Below, piece by piece: positions 15,220 through 24,822 of a stretch of 64,000 nucleotides of DNA. Origin of the DNA: Terricaulis silvestris. Lineage in GTDB: Bacteria; Pseudomonadota; Alphaproteobacteria; Caulobacterales; Aquidulcibacteraceae. The notes beneath the pieces are model-generated. The model did no database searches and had not been told where the DNA came from. It saw only the letters and a list, made by a program, of their open reading frames with translations. Where the stretch lies: NCBI RefSeq assembly GCF_009792355.1, contig NZ_CP047045.1, positions 1,762,501 to 1,826,500 on the forward strand, written 5' to 3'. Position 1 is the first letter of the stretch, and each line of letters begins with the position of its first letter. Position numbers and translations under genes: made by a program.

Positions 15220-16365
15220 ATGTCGATCGTCACCATGCGCGCCAACCTCACGGATAGCGACATCCGCACCCTGATCAAGGGCGTGACGGAGGAAGATCGG
15301 GCACAGGCCGCGCACAAGATTTGCCGCTGCATCGAAGACGCTGAGCTTTCCCCTGAGGAACGCGCGCACGCCGAGGGCGTGATCAACATTATGGCGCAAG
15401 ACGCCGCCGTGCTGGTGCGCCGCGCGCTTGCGGTGGCGCTGAAGAATTCGCCGAAGCTGCCGCGCGAAATAGCGAACAAGCTGGCGCGAGACGTCGAGAC
15501 GATTGCTCTGCCGGTGATCTTGAATTCGCCGGCGCTGACGGACGCTGACCTAGTCGAGATCGTTCGCACATGCCCGCCGACAAAGCAGGTCGCGGTGGCA
15601 AGCCGCGAAACGTTGTCCACGACGGTGACCGGCGCGATCGCGGCGCACGCTGCGCCGGAAGCAGTGTGGCGCGCTATCGCGAACGACAATGCAAACTTCG
15701 ATGAAGCCGGCCTCGACCTCACACTTGAACGTTTCGCCGGCGTGTCGTCGATCACCAAGGCGATGGTTCATCGCAATGAGCTTCCGCTAGCGATCACGGA
15801 GAAGCTTGTCTCGCTGGTCGCGGGCGAAGTGTTCGATCACTTGGTCAACACACACGAGCTGCCGCCGCAGATCGCCATCGATCTCGCCATGGGCGCGCGC
15901 GAGCGCGTGACCATCGACATTGTCGAGCAAGCTGGACGGCAGAAGGACATCGGCCGCTTCGTGCAGCAGCTCAATCTCAACGGCCGGCTCAATCCGTCAT
16001 TGCTGATGCGCGGGCTGTGCTTAGGGCAGATCGAGTTCGTCGAGCACGCCATGGCTGAGTTGGCGGGGCTGCCGCATCAACGCATCTGGTTGCTCATCCA
16101 CGATGGCGGGCCGCTCGGGCTGAAGGCGGCGTTCGAGCGCGCCGGCTTGCCGCCGCGGCTCTTCCCTTCTTTCCGCGCCGCGATCGAGGTCTATCACTCG
16201 ATCGAACGCGAAGTCGTGGCGACGGATCGGATCACGTTCCGCAAGCGTATGCTGGAGCGCACGCTGACGCTGTTTCAGTCGGTGCCGAAGGACGATTTGG
16301 ATTATTTGCTGGAAAAGCTCGACGCCACCGGGCTGCAGAACGACAAAGTCGCCGCGCTGGTCTAG
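15220..16365 (+). CDS. DUF2336-family helical repeat protein
   Basis: A 381-residue, almost wholly helical protein matching the DUF2336 family, common in Alphaproteobacteria and of unknown function. Features are repeated short helices (ARDVETIALPVILNSPALTD, 85-104) and the C-terminal FRKRMLERTLTLFQ region. The repeats look HEAT-like, suggesting a scaffold. No catalytic or membrane motif is visible. It overlaps the stop of the convergent EAL-like gene by four bases, and the linked EAL and Hpt proteins suggest a signalling neighbourhood. ATG 15220 was taken; a second Met lies six codons in. Confidence 0.8.
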   Translation: MSIVTMRANLTDSDIRTLIKGVTEEDRAQAAHKICRCIEDAELSPEERAHAEGVINIMAQDAAVLVRRALAVALKNSPKLPREIANKLARDVETIALPVILNSPALTDADLVEIVRTCPPTKQVAVASRETLSTTVTGAIAAHAAPEAVWRAIANDNANFDEAGLDLTLERFAGVSSITKAMVHRNELPLAITEKLVSLVAGEVFDHLVNTHELPPQIAIDLAMGARERVTIDIVEQAGRQKDIGRFVQQLNLNGRLNPSLLMRGLCLGQIEFVEHAMAELAGLPHQRIWLLIHDGGPLGLKAAFERAGLPPRLFPSFRAAIEVYHSIEREVVATDRITFRKRMLERTLTLFQSVPKDDLDYLLEKLDATGLQNDKVAALV

Positions 16366-17030
16366 CGCAAACCCGCCTCGGCAAACGGCCCGCCGCCGCG
16401 GTCGAACCCGGCGATCGCAAGGGTGCGCGCTTGGCCCGTCGTGCGCACGGTTTCAGCGGTTATGATGAGGCCAGCAGCTTTCGCGGCGAGCAGGCGGCGG
16501 CCCAGCGGGCTACGGTCGCCATCTTCCATGGCCAGGAAGGGATCGTTTTCGAGCGGCGCTTCCAACACAAGCTCGCTGTAGAGTGCCCGAGCGCGGACGC
16601 CGAACGGCAGCGGGCACTGGGGATCGCCGCGCAGGGCAACACCCCAGCCGCGCGCGCGCAGTTCTTCCGCGAGCGCGCCGCCGTCAGCGATGACGCGGCG
16701 CTCGCACAACTCGAACGACAGGGCATGACGGGTGCATCCGGCTTCGATCGCCGCTTCGCTTAGGAGGTCGGCTTCGAGATCGGCGTGAACTTCGGGTGGG
16801 ACCGCAAGCGTGAGTGGCGCGTGAATGCCGCGCTCGCGCCACGCCATCCGCGCCGCACGCAACAGGCGCGCCAGGTTTGAAAACGCGAACGCTTCCTCGG
16901 CCGTCGCGCGCGGGCGCACGACCCCGGCGGCCAGCGCGCCAACGCGCAGATCTACGCGCGCGCCGATGGCGAACGCGAGCGGCTCGTGTTGCGGCTCTTG
17001 GTGGCGGGGGCGGAACGGGATGACGGTCAT
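16362..17030 (-). CDS. Degenerate EAL-domain protein
   Basis: A 222-residue protein that keeps the fold order of an EAL phosphodiesterase: an N-terminal strand region (FAIGARVDLRVGALAAGVVRP), then LTLAVPPEVHADL, LSFELCERRVIADGG and LRARGWGVALRGD, ending in ALYSELVLE. The EAL triad and the DDFG motif are absent, replaced by GVVRP and LRGD, so cyclic-di-GMP hydrolysis is unlikely; it may bind a ligand or a partner. It lies 71 bp downstream of the Hpt gene on the same strand. The EAL relation is by eye. Confidence 0.6.
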   Translation of the reverse strand: MTVIPFRPRHQEPQHEPLAFAIGARVDLRVGALAAGVVRPRATAEEAFAFSNLARLLRAARMAWRERGIHAPLTLAVPPEVHADLEADLLSEAAIEAGCTRHALSFELCERRVIADGGALAEELRARGWGVALRGDPQCPLPFGVRARALYSELVLEAPLENDPFLAMEDGDRSPLGRRLLAAKAAGLIITAETVRTTGQARTLAIAGFDRGGGPFAEAGLR

Positions 17031-17101
17031 ATGGACCGGCCTTGTCGCACGCCCGCTGTTAAAATGCGGTCGGCGAACACGGTGAAGAGGGCGTTAGCGG
17101 A

Positions 17102-17596
17102 TCACTCGGGCGCGACGCCCAGCATGTCCACGTGGGCCTCAAGCGCCTGCACCAATGCGCGCCCGATCGGGTGGGCGGTCGAAGTGATCTGATCGCGCGC
17201 GGCGGCCCGGAGCGCATCCACGTGCGCGGTGACGAGCGAAGGATTGGCGCGGGCCGCGTCCTTGCCCGCTTCGGTTTCGGTCAAGCGACAGAGCGATGCC
17301 GCGAGTTGAGTCACCAATGGGAAACCATAAGTGGCGCCCATGCCTTTGAGGTCATGTGCAGCCGCGAACACGACGTGCAGCGAGTGATCGGACCATTGCG
17401 CCGCTTCGCCAGCCATGCGCGCGGCTTGCAGCTTGGCGATATCGCCATCCAGCCACTCTGCGAACGAGCCGCTCATGGCTTTCAGCGTTTCGTCGGCGCG
17501 GGAGATGGCCTTGGCGTCGAACACAGGCTTGTCGAGCTGCACCGCGCGGGGCGCGGCTTCGCGCGGGTCAATGAATTCGACCTTAGGCTTTGACAT
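17102..17596 (-). CDS. Hpt (histidine phosphotransfer) domain protein
   Basis: A 164-residue helical protein with the Hpt signature FAAAHDLKGMGATYGFPLV, whose histidine (81 from the chosen start) should accept a phosphate from a receiver or hybrid kinase. Helices after it (TQLAASLCRLTETEA and HVDALRAAARDQI) complete the four-helix bundle. The N-terminal 40 residues are likely flexible. ATG 17596 is preferred; an upstream in-frame ATG at 17608 adds four residues. It may share a transcript with the EAL-like gene. The cognate kinase is not in this window. Confidence 0.75.
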   Translation of the reverse strand: MSKPKVEFIDPREAAPRAVQLDKPVFDAKAISRADETLKAMSGSFAEWLDGDIAKLQAARMAGEAAQWSDHSLHVVFAAAHDLKGMGATYGFPLVTQLAASLCRLTETEAGKDAARANPSLVTAHVDALRAAARDQITSTAHPIGRALVQALEAHVDMLGVAPE

Positions 17597-17639
17597 GGGG
17601 CGGAGCATCGCCGCCCGCGGTGAACAGAGCGTTTACGGG

Positions 17640-18398
17640 CTAGACGTTAAATTGTTCGCGAAGGATGCGTTCATCGAGCGCGTGGCCTTCGTCAAACATA
17701 ATGGGCACCGCGGCGCCGGTATCTTCCTTGATATCAACGGCGATCACGTCGCGGGTCTCAAGATTGTCGGCCGCGGCGCTAACCGTACGTTTTTCCGCCT
17801 CGAGCACTTCGATGCGCACTTGTGCGCGGTGCGGCAGCAGCGCACCGCGCCAGCGGCGGGGGCGGAAAGCACTAATGGGCGTTAACGCAAGCAGGCGCGA
17901 ATTGATCGGCAGAATAGGGCCGTGCGCCGAGAAGTTGTACGCTGTCGAGCCCGCTGGCGTCGCCACGAGCACGCCGTCGCAGAGCAACTCTGGCATCCGT
18001 ACGGCGCCATCGACGATGATCTTGAGCCGCGCGGATTGTGCGGTCTCGCGCAGCAGCGACACCTCGTTGAATGCCCGCTCCTCGAGCACCGTGCCGGCGG
18101 CGGTCTCGCAGCGCATCACCAGCGGCCGGATGCGCACGGTCGCCGCCTTCGCCAGCCGCTCAGGCAGCGTGTCCTCGTTATAGTCGTTCATCAGGAACCC
18201 GACCGTGCCGCGGTTCATGCCGTAAACCGGCTTCTTGTCCTTCAACCGCCGGCGCAGCGTTTCCAGCATGTGGCCGTCGCCCCCGAGCGCCACGATCACG
18301 TCGGCCTCTCTCTCCCCACTCTCCCCATAAACATGCCGCAGCCGCCGCAGAGCTTCCTGCGCCTCCGGGCGGGCGCTGGCGGTGAAGGCAAGTTTCAT
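17640..18398 (-). CDS. nadK: NAD kinase
   Basis: A 252-residue enzyme phosphorylating NAD to NADP with ATP. The diagnostic GGDG (39-42, VALGGDGHMLETL) is present, followed by GMNRGTVGFLMNDY and the conserved NEVSLLRE and TPAGSTAYNFSAHGPIL motifs of the diacylglycerol-kinase-like fold. Length is typical of the alphaproteobacterial short form. ATG 18398 leads straight into the first strand (KLAFTASAR). It is a single-copy housekeeping gene in most genomes. Confidence 0.95.
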   Translation of the reverse strand: MKLAFTASARPEAQEALRRLRHVYGESGEREADVIVALGGDGHMLETLRRRLKDKKPVYGMNRGTVGFLMNDYNEDTLPERLAKAATVRIRPLVMRCETAAGTVLEERAFNEVSLLRETAQSARLKIIVDGAVRMPELLCDGVLVATPAGSTAYNFSAHGPILPINSRLLALTPISAFRPRRWRGALLPHRAQVRIEVLEAEKRTVSAAADNLETRDVIAVDIKEDTGAAVPIMFDEGHALDERILREQFNV

Positions 18399-18473
18399 GG
18401 GAGGTCAGCGCTCTTTGCTTATCGTCCAGGCCAGCCTAGACTTGTTACCACAGACCAAGACGGAGCGCGAACC

Positions 18474-19238
18474 ATGGCTGACGACGCCGGCACATCCTTG
18501 AAAGGCCGCGTGAGCGCCGAGGAATGGCAAGCGCGCGTCGATTGCGCCGCGCTGTATCGTCTGGTCGCGCTGCATGGCTGGGACGACATGATCTTCACGC
18601 ACATCTCGATGCGCGTGCCTGGCCCAGAGCATCACTTCCTGATCAATCCGTACGGGATGTTCTTCGAGGAGATGACTGCCTCGTCGCTGGTCAAAGTAGA
18701 TCTCGACGGCAACATCGTCTCGCCGACCCAATATTACATCAATCCGGCGGGCTTCACGATCCACTCGGCCATCCACGGCGCGCGCGAAGATGCGCTCTGC
18801 GTCATCCATCTGCACTCCGACGCCGGCGTCGGCGTCTCGGCGCAGAAGGAGGGGCTTCTCCCCCTTACCCAAAACGCGCTGCTCGTGATCCCGCAGCTTG
18901 CCTATCACGGCTACGAGGGCGTGGCGTTGAACCTCGATGAACGTGAGCGTCTGGTCGCCGACATTGGCGACAAAAAGCTCATGCTGCTCCGCAATCACGG
19001 CACGCTCGCTGTCGGCATGAGCGCCGCTGATGCGTTTGTCGGCATCTTTTTCCTCGAGCGCGCGTGCGCCGAGCAAGTGGCCGCGCTGAGCGCCGGCCGT
19101 GACAATGTTTTGATTGCGCCGGAAGCCGCGCAACAGGAAGCGCTGGGCCCGAGCAAGGGTCTGGCGATGGTGTCGGGGTTGGCGTGGCCGGGGCTAAAAC
19201 GCAAACTGGATCGTCAACTGCCGGGCTACGACTCCTAA
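18474..19238 (+). CDS. Class II aldolase/adducin-family protein
   Basis: A 254-residue zinc-dependent aldolase/adducin-fold protein. Motifs are DDMIFTHISMRVPG, HHFLINPYGMFFEEMTASSLV, VIHLHSDAGVGVSAQ with the metal-binding histidine pair, and LLRNHGTLAVG with a third His. These proteins cleave or epimerise sugar phosphates such as fuculose-1-phosphate, but this subgroup (with the SAEEWQARVDCAALYRL N-terminus) is usually annotated without a defined substrate. ATG 18474 was chosen; the preceding 550 bases of open frame are antisense to nadK. Its end overlaps the next frame by 55 bp. Confidence 0.88.
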   Translation: MADDAGTSLKGRVSAEEWQARVDCAALYRLVALHGWDDMIFTHISMRVPGPEHHFLINPYGMFFEEMTASSLVKVDLDGNIVSPTQYYINPAGFTIHSAIHGAREDALCVIHLHSDAGVGVSAQKEGLLPLTQNALLVIPQLAYHGYEGVALNLDERERLVADIGDKKLMLLRNHGTLAVGMSAADAFVGIFFLERACAEQVAALSAGRDNVLIAPEAAQQEALGPSKGLAMVSGLAWPGLKRKLDRQLPGYDS

Positions 19239-19897
19239 GCCTGATCGCAGCATTGACGCCAACGCCGGCGCTCGCCGGAGCCTGGATCGCGCCCGAAGGC
19301 GGTCAGGAGATCTGGACTAATGCCGCGGGGCAACGCGACGACGCCGCGTTCTTCGAAACGTCCGCCTACTGGGAAATTCCGGTGGGGAAAAACAACTCGT
19401 TCGTCGCCGCGCCTTGGTTCGAGAACAACGTCAACACCGATGAGGGTTGGCGCGCGGAGGCCGTCGTGGGTCTCAAGCAAGCGGTGTTTCGCGACGACCA
19501 GACCGTCATGGCGCTTCAGGTCGGCGCGCTGTGGGTGTCGGCCCCTGGGTACGGGTGCGGCGAAGGCGGCGTTGAGGCGCGCTGGTTAGGTGGCCGCAGC
19601 CTCGGCGACGGCGCCTTCGTAAACCTTGAGGTCGCGGCCCGCGCCCTCGAGGGCGGCTGCGTCGGCGAAAGGCTCGATATCACCGCCGGATACCGCCCAA
19701 GCGAGAACTGGCTGGCCATGGGTCAGATCTTTTTCGACGCTCCCAGAGACGGTGACGAGACTGTCAAGGCGCAACTGACCTTGGTCCGGTTCGGAGAACG
19801 CGGCCGTGGAATCCAGGTCGGACTGCGCGCCAGGATCGATGGCGGGCCACAAGAGCCGACGCTTGTGGTAGGCTTGTGGGGCCGGCCGGGCGATTGA
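19184..19897 (+). CDS. Putative secreted protein of unknown function
   Basis: A 237-residue protein with a signal peptide (LRLLSLIAALTPTPALAGA) and a body rich in alternating beta-strand residues, as in small outer-membrane or periplasmic beta proteins. The last strands (LVRFGERGRGIQVGLRARI) end in an aromatic/hydrophobic pattern (LVVGLWG). The start is uncertain: GTG 19184 overlaps the aldolase gene by 55 bp. No family is recognised. It ends 69 bp before the RND adaptor gene on the same strand and may be unrelated to it. Confidence 0.6.
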   Translation: MAGAKTQTGSSTAGLRLLSLIAALTPTPALAGAWIAPEGGQEIWTNAAGQRDDAAFFETSAYWEIPVGKNNSFVAAPWFENNVNTDEGWRAEAVVGLKQAVFRDDQTVMALQVGALWVSAPGYGCGEGGVEARWLGGRSLGDGAFVNLEVAARALEGGCVGERLDITAGYRPSENWLAMGQIFFDAPRDGDETVKAQLTLVRFGERGRGIQVGLRARIDGGPQEPTLVVGLWGRPGD

Positions 19898-19966
19898 TCG
19901 CACGCCGCTGGACTCGCGGGGTCCAAAGACACAAATCCGCAAAACTTTTCTTGTAAGGCCGGTTAC

Positions 19967-21133
19967 ATGCTGGGGTTGTTCAAGCGCTATGGCTTCGCGG
20001 CTGTCGTTGCCGTCGGGCTGGGCCTGATCACACTTGTCGTGGTCGGCAAGACGCTGTTCGACAGCTTGGGCGGCGAGGGCGCGGCGACGGCGGCGCCTCC
20101 GGGTGCGGACCGAGGCGGTGGCGGTGGAGGCGGTGGCGCGCCCAACGTGCTGGCGGCGACCACGACCATGCATACATTTACTGATGGCTTGCAGGCGCTG
20201 GGCTCAGCCCAGGCGCGCGAAAGCATCGTGCTGACCCCGAAGGTCGCCGACACTATTCGCGCCCTCCGCTTCGATAGCGGCGACCGCGTGCGGCGCGGCC
20301 AAGTTCTGGTCGAGATGTCGAGCGTCGAGCAGGCCGCCGACATGGCCGAGGCGCGCGCCGCCAACGACGCGGCACAGGAAGAATTGCGCCGCTACCAGGA
20401 ACTGTTTGAGCGCGGGTTCGCCTCGCAAGCGCGGCTCGATACCGTGCGCGCCGCCGCTGACGCGACTGAGGCGCGGCTGAATGCTGGTGGTTCTCGCATC
20501 GCCGACCGAACCATCCGCGCCCCCTTCGCCGGTATCGTGGGCCTGCGCACCGCAAGCCCCGGCCAATTCATGCGTCCAGGCGACCAGATCGGCACGTTGG
20601 ATGACGTCTCCGAGATCAAGCTCGATTTCGATGTGCCGGAAACGCAGCTCGCGCGCGTGACTCAAGGCGTCGAGATCATTGCGCGCACTGCCGCCTATCC
20701 CGATCGCGTCTTCACCGGCCGCATCGCCAACGTCGATAGCCGCGTCGATCCAACGACGCGCACCGTGCGTGTCCGCGCGATGTTGCCGAACGCCGACGAA
20801 GTGCTGCGTCCGGGCATGCTGCTGACTGTCGAAGTGCGTTCCAACCCGCGCCAGGCGCTCGCCATTCCGGAGATCGCCATCCTCGATCAAGCGGACGGCG
20901 CTTACGTCTATCGCGTCGTTGCGCGCGAAGGTGGCCAAGCGGTTGATCTGGTGCGCATCCAAACCGGCCAGCGCGCTGGCGGCATGGCGGAGGTGCTAGA
21001 AGGCCTGAGCGTCGGCGACCGCGTGATCACCGAAGGCGTGCAAAGCGTTCGTCCCGGCCAGCCAGTGCAACTGGGCGAACCGCCTGCGACGGGCGACGCA
21101 GCCCAACAGCTCCCACTGCGGCCGCGGGGATAA
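19967..21133 (+). CDS. RND efflux periplasmic adaptor
   Basis: A 388-residue membrane-fusion protein. An N-terminal membrane anchor (GFAAVVAVGLGLITLVVVG) and Gly-rich linker precede the lipoyl-like half (LTPKVADTIRALRFDSGDRVRRGQVLVEM), the coiled hairpin (AADMAEARAANDAAQEELRRY), the second lipoyl half (IRAPFAGIVGLRTASPGQFM) and the beta-barrel. It links the inner-membrane RND pump to an outer-membrane channel. It lies 6 bp before the pump gene. No TolC-like gene is in the window, so it probably shares one. Confidence 0.95.
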   Translation: MLGLFKRYGFAAVVAVGLGLITLVVVGKTLFDSLGGEGAATAAPPGADRGGGGGGGGAPNVLAATTTMHTFTDGLQALGSAQARESIVLTPKVADTIRALRFDSGDRVRRGQVLVEMSSVEQAADMAEARAANDAAQEELRRYQELFERGFASQARLDTVRAAADATEARLNAGGSRIADRTIRAPFAGIVGLRTASPGQFMRPGDQIGTLDDVSEIKLDFDVPETQLARVTQGVEIIARTAAYPDRVFTGRIANVDSRVDPTTRTVRVRAMLPNADEVLRPGMLLTVEVRSNPRQALAIPEIAILDQADGAYVYRVVAREGGQAVDLVRIQTGQRAGGMAEVLEGLSVGDRVITEGVQSVRPGQPVQLGEPPATGDAAQQLPLRPRG

Positions 21134-21139
21134 GTCCGC

Positions 21140-24100
21140 GTGACGCTCTCCGACCTTTCCGTCCGCCGGCCCGTTCTGGCGACGGTGTTCTCACTGATTA
21201 TCATCGCCTTTGGCCTGATCGCGTTCACGCGCCTGCCGCTGCGCGAGCTGCCTGACGTTGACCGCCCCGTCGTCTCGATCAATGCGAGCTATCCGGGCGC
21301 TTCAGCGCAGGTCGTCGAAAACCAGATTACGCGGCCGATCGAAGATCAGCTCTCCGGCATCGACGGCATCGACATTATCAACGCGACCAGCCGCGACGGC
21401 CGATCTTCGGTCAACATCGAGTTCACGCTCGAGCGCGATCTCGAAGACGCGACCAATGACGTGCGCAACGCTGTCGATCGCGCGCGCGGTCAGCTGCCAG
21501 CGGATATCGACGATCCCACCATCCGTAAGGCTGACGCCGACGCTGACGCGATCCTCTGGTTCAGCCTAGAGTCGACCAACCTAGACCGCATGGCGCTGAC
21601 TGACTACGCGGACCGCTACATCGTCGATCGTCTCGCCGTGTTGAACGGCGTCGCCAATGTGCAGATCGGCGGCGGCTTCCGCCGATCGCTCAAAATCTGG
21701 CTCGACACTAACGCGCTCGCAGCGCGGGGCCTTACCGTGCAAGACGTCGAGACTGCGCTGCGGGCGCAAAACGTCGAACTCCCGGCGGGCTACGTGCAGA
21801 GCCAGGAACGCGATTACCAAGTCCGCGTCGCGCGCGCGTTCGAAACGCCGGAGCAATTCCAGCGCCTGCCGCTGAACGACCCTGGCGCCGACGGCGCGGT
21901 GGTGCGGCTGGGCGACGTGGCGCGCGTCGAGATCGCGCCGGAAGAAGTGCGCAGCATCTTCCGCGGCAACGGCGCCAACCAAGTCGGTATCGGCATCGTG
22001 CGCCAGTCGCGATCGAACGCGCTCGAAGTGGCGCGCGCGGTGAAGGTCGAAATGGAGCGCATCCGGCCGGGCCTGCCCGAGGGTACGAACGCCGTCCTCA
22101 CCTACGATGCGACCCTCTTCATCGACCGCGCCATTCAGCGCGTCGGCCAGGCGCTGTTGGAATCAACGTTGCTGGTCGTGTTCGTGATCTATTTGTTCCT
22201 GGGATCGTGGCGCGCGGCGTTCATCCCGGCGGCGGTCATCCCGGTCTGCTTGATCGGCGCCTTTCTGGTGATGATGATCTTCGGCTTCTCGATCAACCTT
22301 CTCACTTTGCTCGCCCTCGTGTTGGCGATTGGATTGGTTGTCGACGACTCCATTGTCGTCCTCGAAAACGTGCAGCGGCGCGTCGATACGCTCGGCGAGC
22401 CGCCGCTGTTGGCGGCCGAACGCGGCACGCGGCAAGTGTTCTTCGCGGTGGTGGCGACGTCGGCGGTGTTGGTGGCGGTGTTCCTGCCGCTGCTGTTCGT
22501 TGGCGGCTACGTCGGCCGCCTATTCGTCGAGCTCGCGATTACGATCGCAGGCGTCGTGGTGATCTCGGCGTTCGCGTCACTCTCGCTGTCGCCCATGATG
22601 TGCTCGAAGCTGGTCAAGTCCGTAAAGACCAGCACGCGCCTGTCGCGCGTGGTCGACAGCCTGCTGGGCGGCTTGCGCGCGTCCTACCGCGCTTCGCTCG
22701 AAATGGCGCTCGCCGCGAAGCCAATCGTGTTTGCCGTGTTCGGCGGCGTGCTGTTTCTCGGCTTTACGATCTTCTCGCAGCTCTCCTCTGAGCTGACGCC
22801 GCCTGAAGATCGTGGCAGCATCAACGTGCAGATCCAGGCGCCCGAAGGCGCTGGGTTTGAATACACCAGCCGCGTCGTCGGCCAGGTCGAACAGGTGCTG
22901 ATGACCTACGTCGAAAGCGGCGAGGCGCAGCGCATCATGATCGTCGCACCCGGCTTCGGCGACGCCGGCACCAATCGATTTTCCTCGGGTTTCGCGCGGG
23001 TCTTCCTCGCCAACTGGGAAGACCGTCACCGCACCGCCGCCGAAATCGAAACGGACATGAATGCCGCGCTCGGCCAAATCCCCGGCGCGACGGTGCGTGC
23101 ACGCGCGACCAGCCCATTCCAAAGCGGCGGCGGCGGCGGCGGGGATGGCGCGTCCATCGTGCTGCTTGGCTCGACCTACGACATGCTGGCGCCGGTGGCC
23201 GAACGCATCATGGATCGCATGCGCGAGAGCGACACGTTCCAACGCCCCCGCATGAATTATCAGCCGACATCGCCACGTGTGCTGGTCCAGATCGATCGCG
23301 AGCGCGCGGCTTCACTCGGTGTCTCGGTGCAGGCAATCGGCCGCACGCTTGAAGCCACCATGGGATCGCGGCGCGTCAACACCATCACCGACCGCGGCGA
23401 GGAGTACTACGTCTACCTCCAAGCCGAGCGCGACGAACGCTCCGACATCGCGGATTTGAGCAATAAATATGTGCGATCCGATCGCACCGGTGAATTGGTC
23501 CCGCTGGCAACGTTGGTGACCATGGAAACCGTCGGCGATTCCGCCGAACGCCGCCGCATGAACAGGCAGGCGGCTGTCACCATTGGCGCCTCGATCGGCG
23601 GCGACACTGCGATCGGGGATGCGCTGACGGAGCTGGAGCAGATCGCGCTCACAGAAATCGGCGATCAGCCGATCTCGATCGACTACACTGGCCAGGCGCG
23701 GCAGTTCAAACAAGCCAGCGGCGCCATCATCTTCGCTTTCGGCTTCGCGCTTCTGGTCGTGTTCTTGGTGCTGGCGGCGCAGTTCGAAAGCTTCGTGCAC
23801 CCGATCGTCATCATGCTCGCGGTGCCGCTTGCCGTGATGGGCGGGCTATTCGGGCTCTTCCTGTTCGACAACACGCTGAACATCTACAGCCAGATCGGGC
23901 TCATCATCCTGATTGCGCTGGGCGCCAAGAACGGGATTCTGATCGTCGAGTTCGCCAATCAGCTGCGCGATGAAGGCAAGTCCGTGCGCGAAGCCATCAT
24001 CGAAGCGGCGGATCTGCGGGTCCGGCCCATCCTGATGACGTCGATCGCGACCATCGTGGGCGCCATTCCGCTTGTACTTGGCCACGGCGCCGGCGCCGAA

Positions 24101-24280
24101 AGCCGCATGACCATCGGCACTGTGATCGTGTTCGGTCTCGCCGTCGCGACGATGCTGACGCTCTTCGTCGTGCCGGTGTTCTACGATTTGCTGGCGCGCT
24201 ACACCAAGTCGCCGGAAGCAACGGCGAAGGCGATCGAAGACTACGAGCACGCCGAGGCGCTTGCGCGTCCAGCTGAGTAA
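21140..24280 (+). CDS. RND efflux transporter, HAE-1 family
   Basis: A 1046-residue proton-driven inner-membrane pump with the AcrB layout: an N-terminal helix (SVRRPVLATVFSLIIIAFGLIAFTRL is its first segment in part), porter loops, helices 2-6 around 345-500 with the proton-relay pair D402-D403 (VVDDSIVVLENV), a second docking region and helices 8-12 at about 860-1025. A short Gly run (GGGGGGD) is inserted in a second-half porter loop. Substrates cannot be predicted. The stop abuts the convergent cytochrome c gene with no gap, so a terminator would have to lie inside that gene. Confidence 0.95.
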   Translation: MTLSDLSVRRPVLATVFSLIIIAFGLIAFTRLPLRELPDVDRPVVSINASYPGASAQVVENQITRPIEDQLSGIDGIDIINATSRDGRSSVNIEFTLERDLEDATNDVRNAVDRARGQLPADIDDPTIRKADADADAILWFSLESTNLDRMALTDYADRYIVDRLAVLNGVANVQIGGGFRRSLKIWLDTNALAARGLTVQDVETALRAQNVELPAGYVQSQERDYQVRVARAFETPEQFQRLPLNDPGADGAVVRLGDVARVEIAPEEVRSIFRGNGANQVGIGIVRQSRSNALEVARAVKVEMERIRPGLPEGTNAVLTYDATLFIDRAIQRVGQALLESTLLVVFVIYLFLGSWRAAFIPAAVIPVCLIGAFLVMMIFGFSINLLTLLALVLAIGLVVDDSIVVLENVQRRVDTLGEPPLLAAERGTRQVFFAVVATSAVLVAVFLPLLFVGGYVGRLFVELAITIAGVVVISAFASLSLSPMMCSKLVKSVKTSTRLSRVVDSLLGGLRASYRASLEMALAAKPIVFAVFGGVLFLGFTIFSQLSSELTPPEDRGSINVQIQAPEGAGFEYTSRVVGQVEQVLMTYVESGEAQRIMIVAPGFGDAGTNRFSSGFARVFLANWEDRHRTAAEIETDMNAALGQIPGATVRARATSPFQSGGGGGGDGASIVLLGSTYDMLAPVAERIMDRMRESDTFQRPRMNYQPTSPRVLVQIDRERAASLGVSVQAIGRTLEATMGSRRVNTITDRGEEYYVYLQAERDERSDIADLSNKYVRSDRTGELVPLATLVTMETVGDSAERRRMNRQAAVTIGASIGGDTAIGDALTELEQIALTEIGDQPISIDYTGQARQFKQASGAIIFAFGFALLVVFLVLAAQFESFVHPIVIMLAVPLAVMGGLFGLFLFDNTLNIYSQIGLIILIALGAKNGILIVEFANQLRDEGKSVREAIIEAADLRVRPILMTSIATIVGAIPLVLGHGAGAESRMTIGTVIVFGLAVATMLTLFVVPVFYDLLARYTKSPEATAKAIEDYEHAEALARPAE

Positions 24281-24751
24281 TCACTGCGGCGCGGTTTCGG
24301 CCATCAGATAAGCGATCACGTCACGGCGCTGCGTTTCATCGCGCACGCCTGCGAACGCCATGCGGTTGCCGGGCAGGAACGTCTGCGGGTTCGCCAGCCA
24401 ATGATCGAGATGATCGGCGTCCCAGACAAAGTTCGCGTCTTGCACGGCCTGCGAATAGGTGAAGCCTTCGGCCGTGCCAATTTCGCGCCCGAAAACGCCA
24501 TGCAGGTTCGGTCCGACGCGGTTGCCGCCGCCAGCGTCGATCGTATGGCAAGAGCGGCATTGCGCGAACACACGACGGCCGCCCTCGTAGCTGGCTTCGT
24601 TGTACGGCGCCGGCAACGCCGCGATACGCGCCTGCATTTCTTCGTTGGAGACTTCAGGCGCTACTGGCGCGGGAGGTGCGGACGAATCCGGCTGCGAGGG
24701 TCCGCACGCGGCGAGGGCGAGCAGCAAAGCAGGCAAAACCAGAATGCGCAT
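24281..24751 (-). CDS. Lipoprotein cytochrome c
   Basis: A 156-residue class I cytochrome c with a lipoprotein signal ending LAAC (Cys16), a Pro/Ala-rich linker and a single haem site CRSCH at 65-69. Met131 in PGNRMAFAG is the probable distal ligand, and GPNLHGVFGR is the usual intervening motif. It resembles the membrane-anchored cytochrome c552/CycM type that passes electrons to terminal oxidases. It converges directly on the RND pump gene. No oxidase genes lie nearby. Confidence 0.93.
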   Translation of the reverse strand: MRILVLPALLLALAACGPSQPDSSAPPAPVAPEVSNEEMQARIAALPAPYNEASYEGGRRVFAQCRSCHTIDAGGGNRVGPNLHGVFGREIGTAEGFTYSQAVQDANFVWDADHLDHWLANPQTFLPGNRMAFAGVRDETQRRDVIAYLMAETAPQ

Positions 24752-24822
24752 GCGGATATGTCCTCCGAGGGTGGCGCAGTTTTGCCTCGGGCGCGCCGAA
24801 CGGCAAGCTCGCGTCGAGCGGC

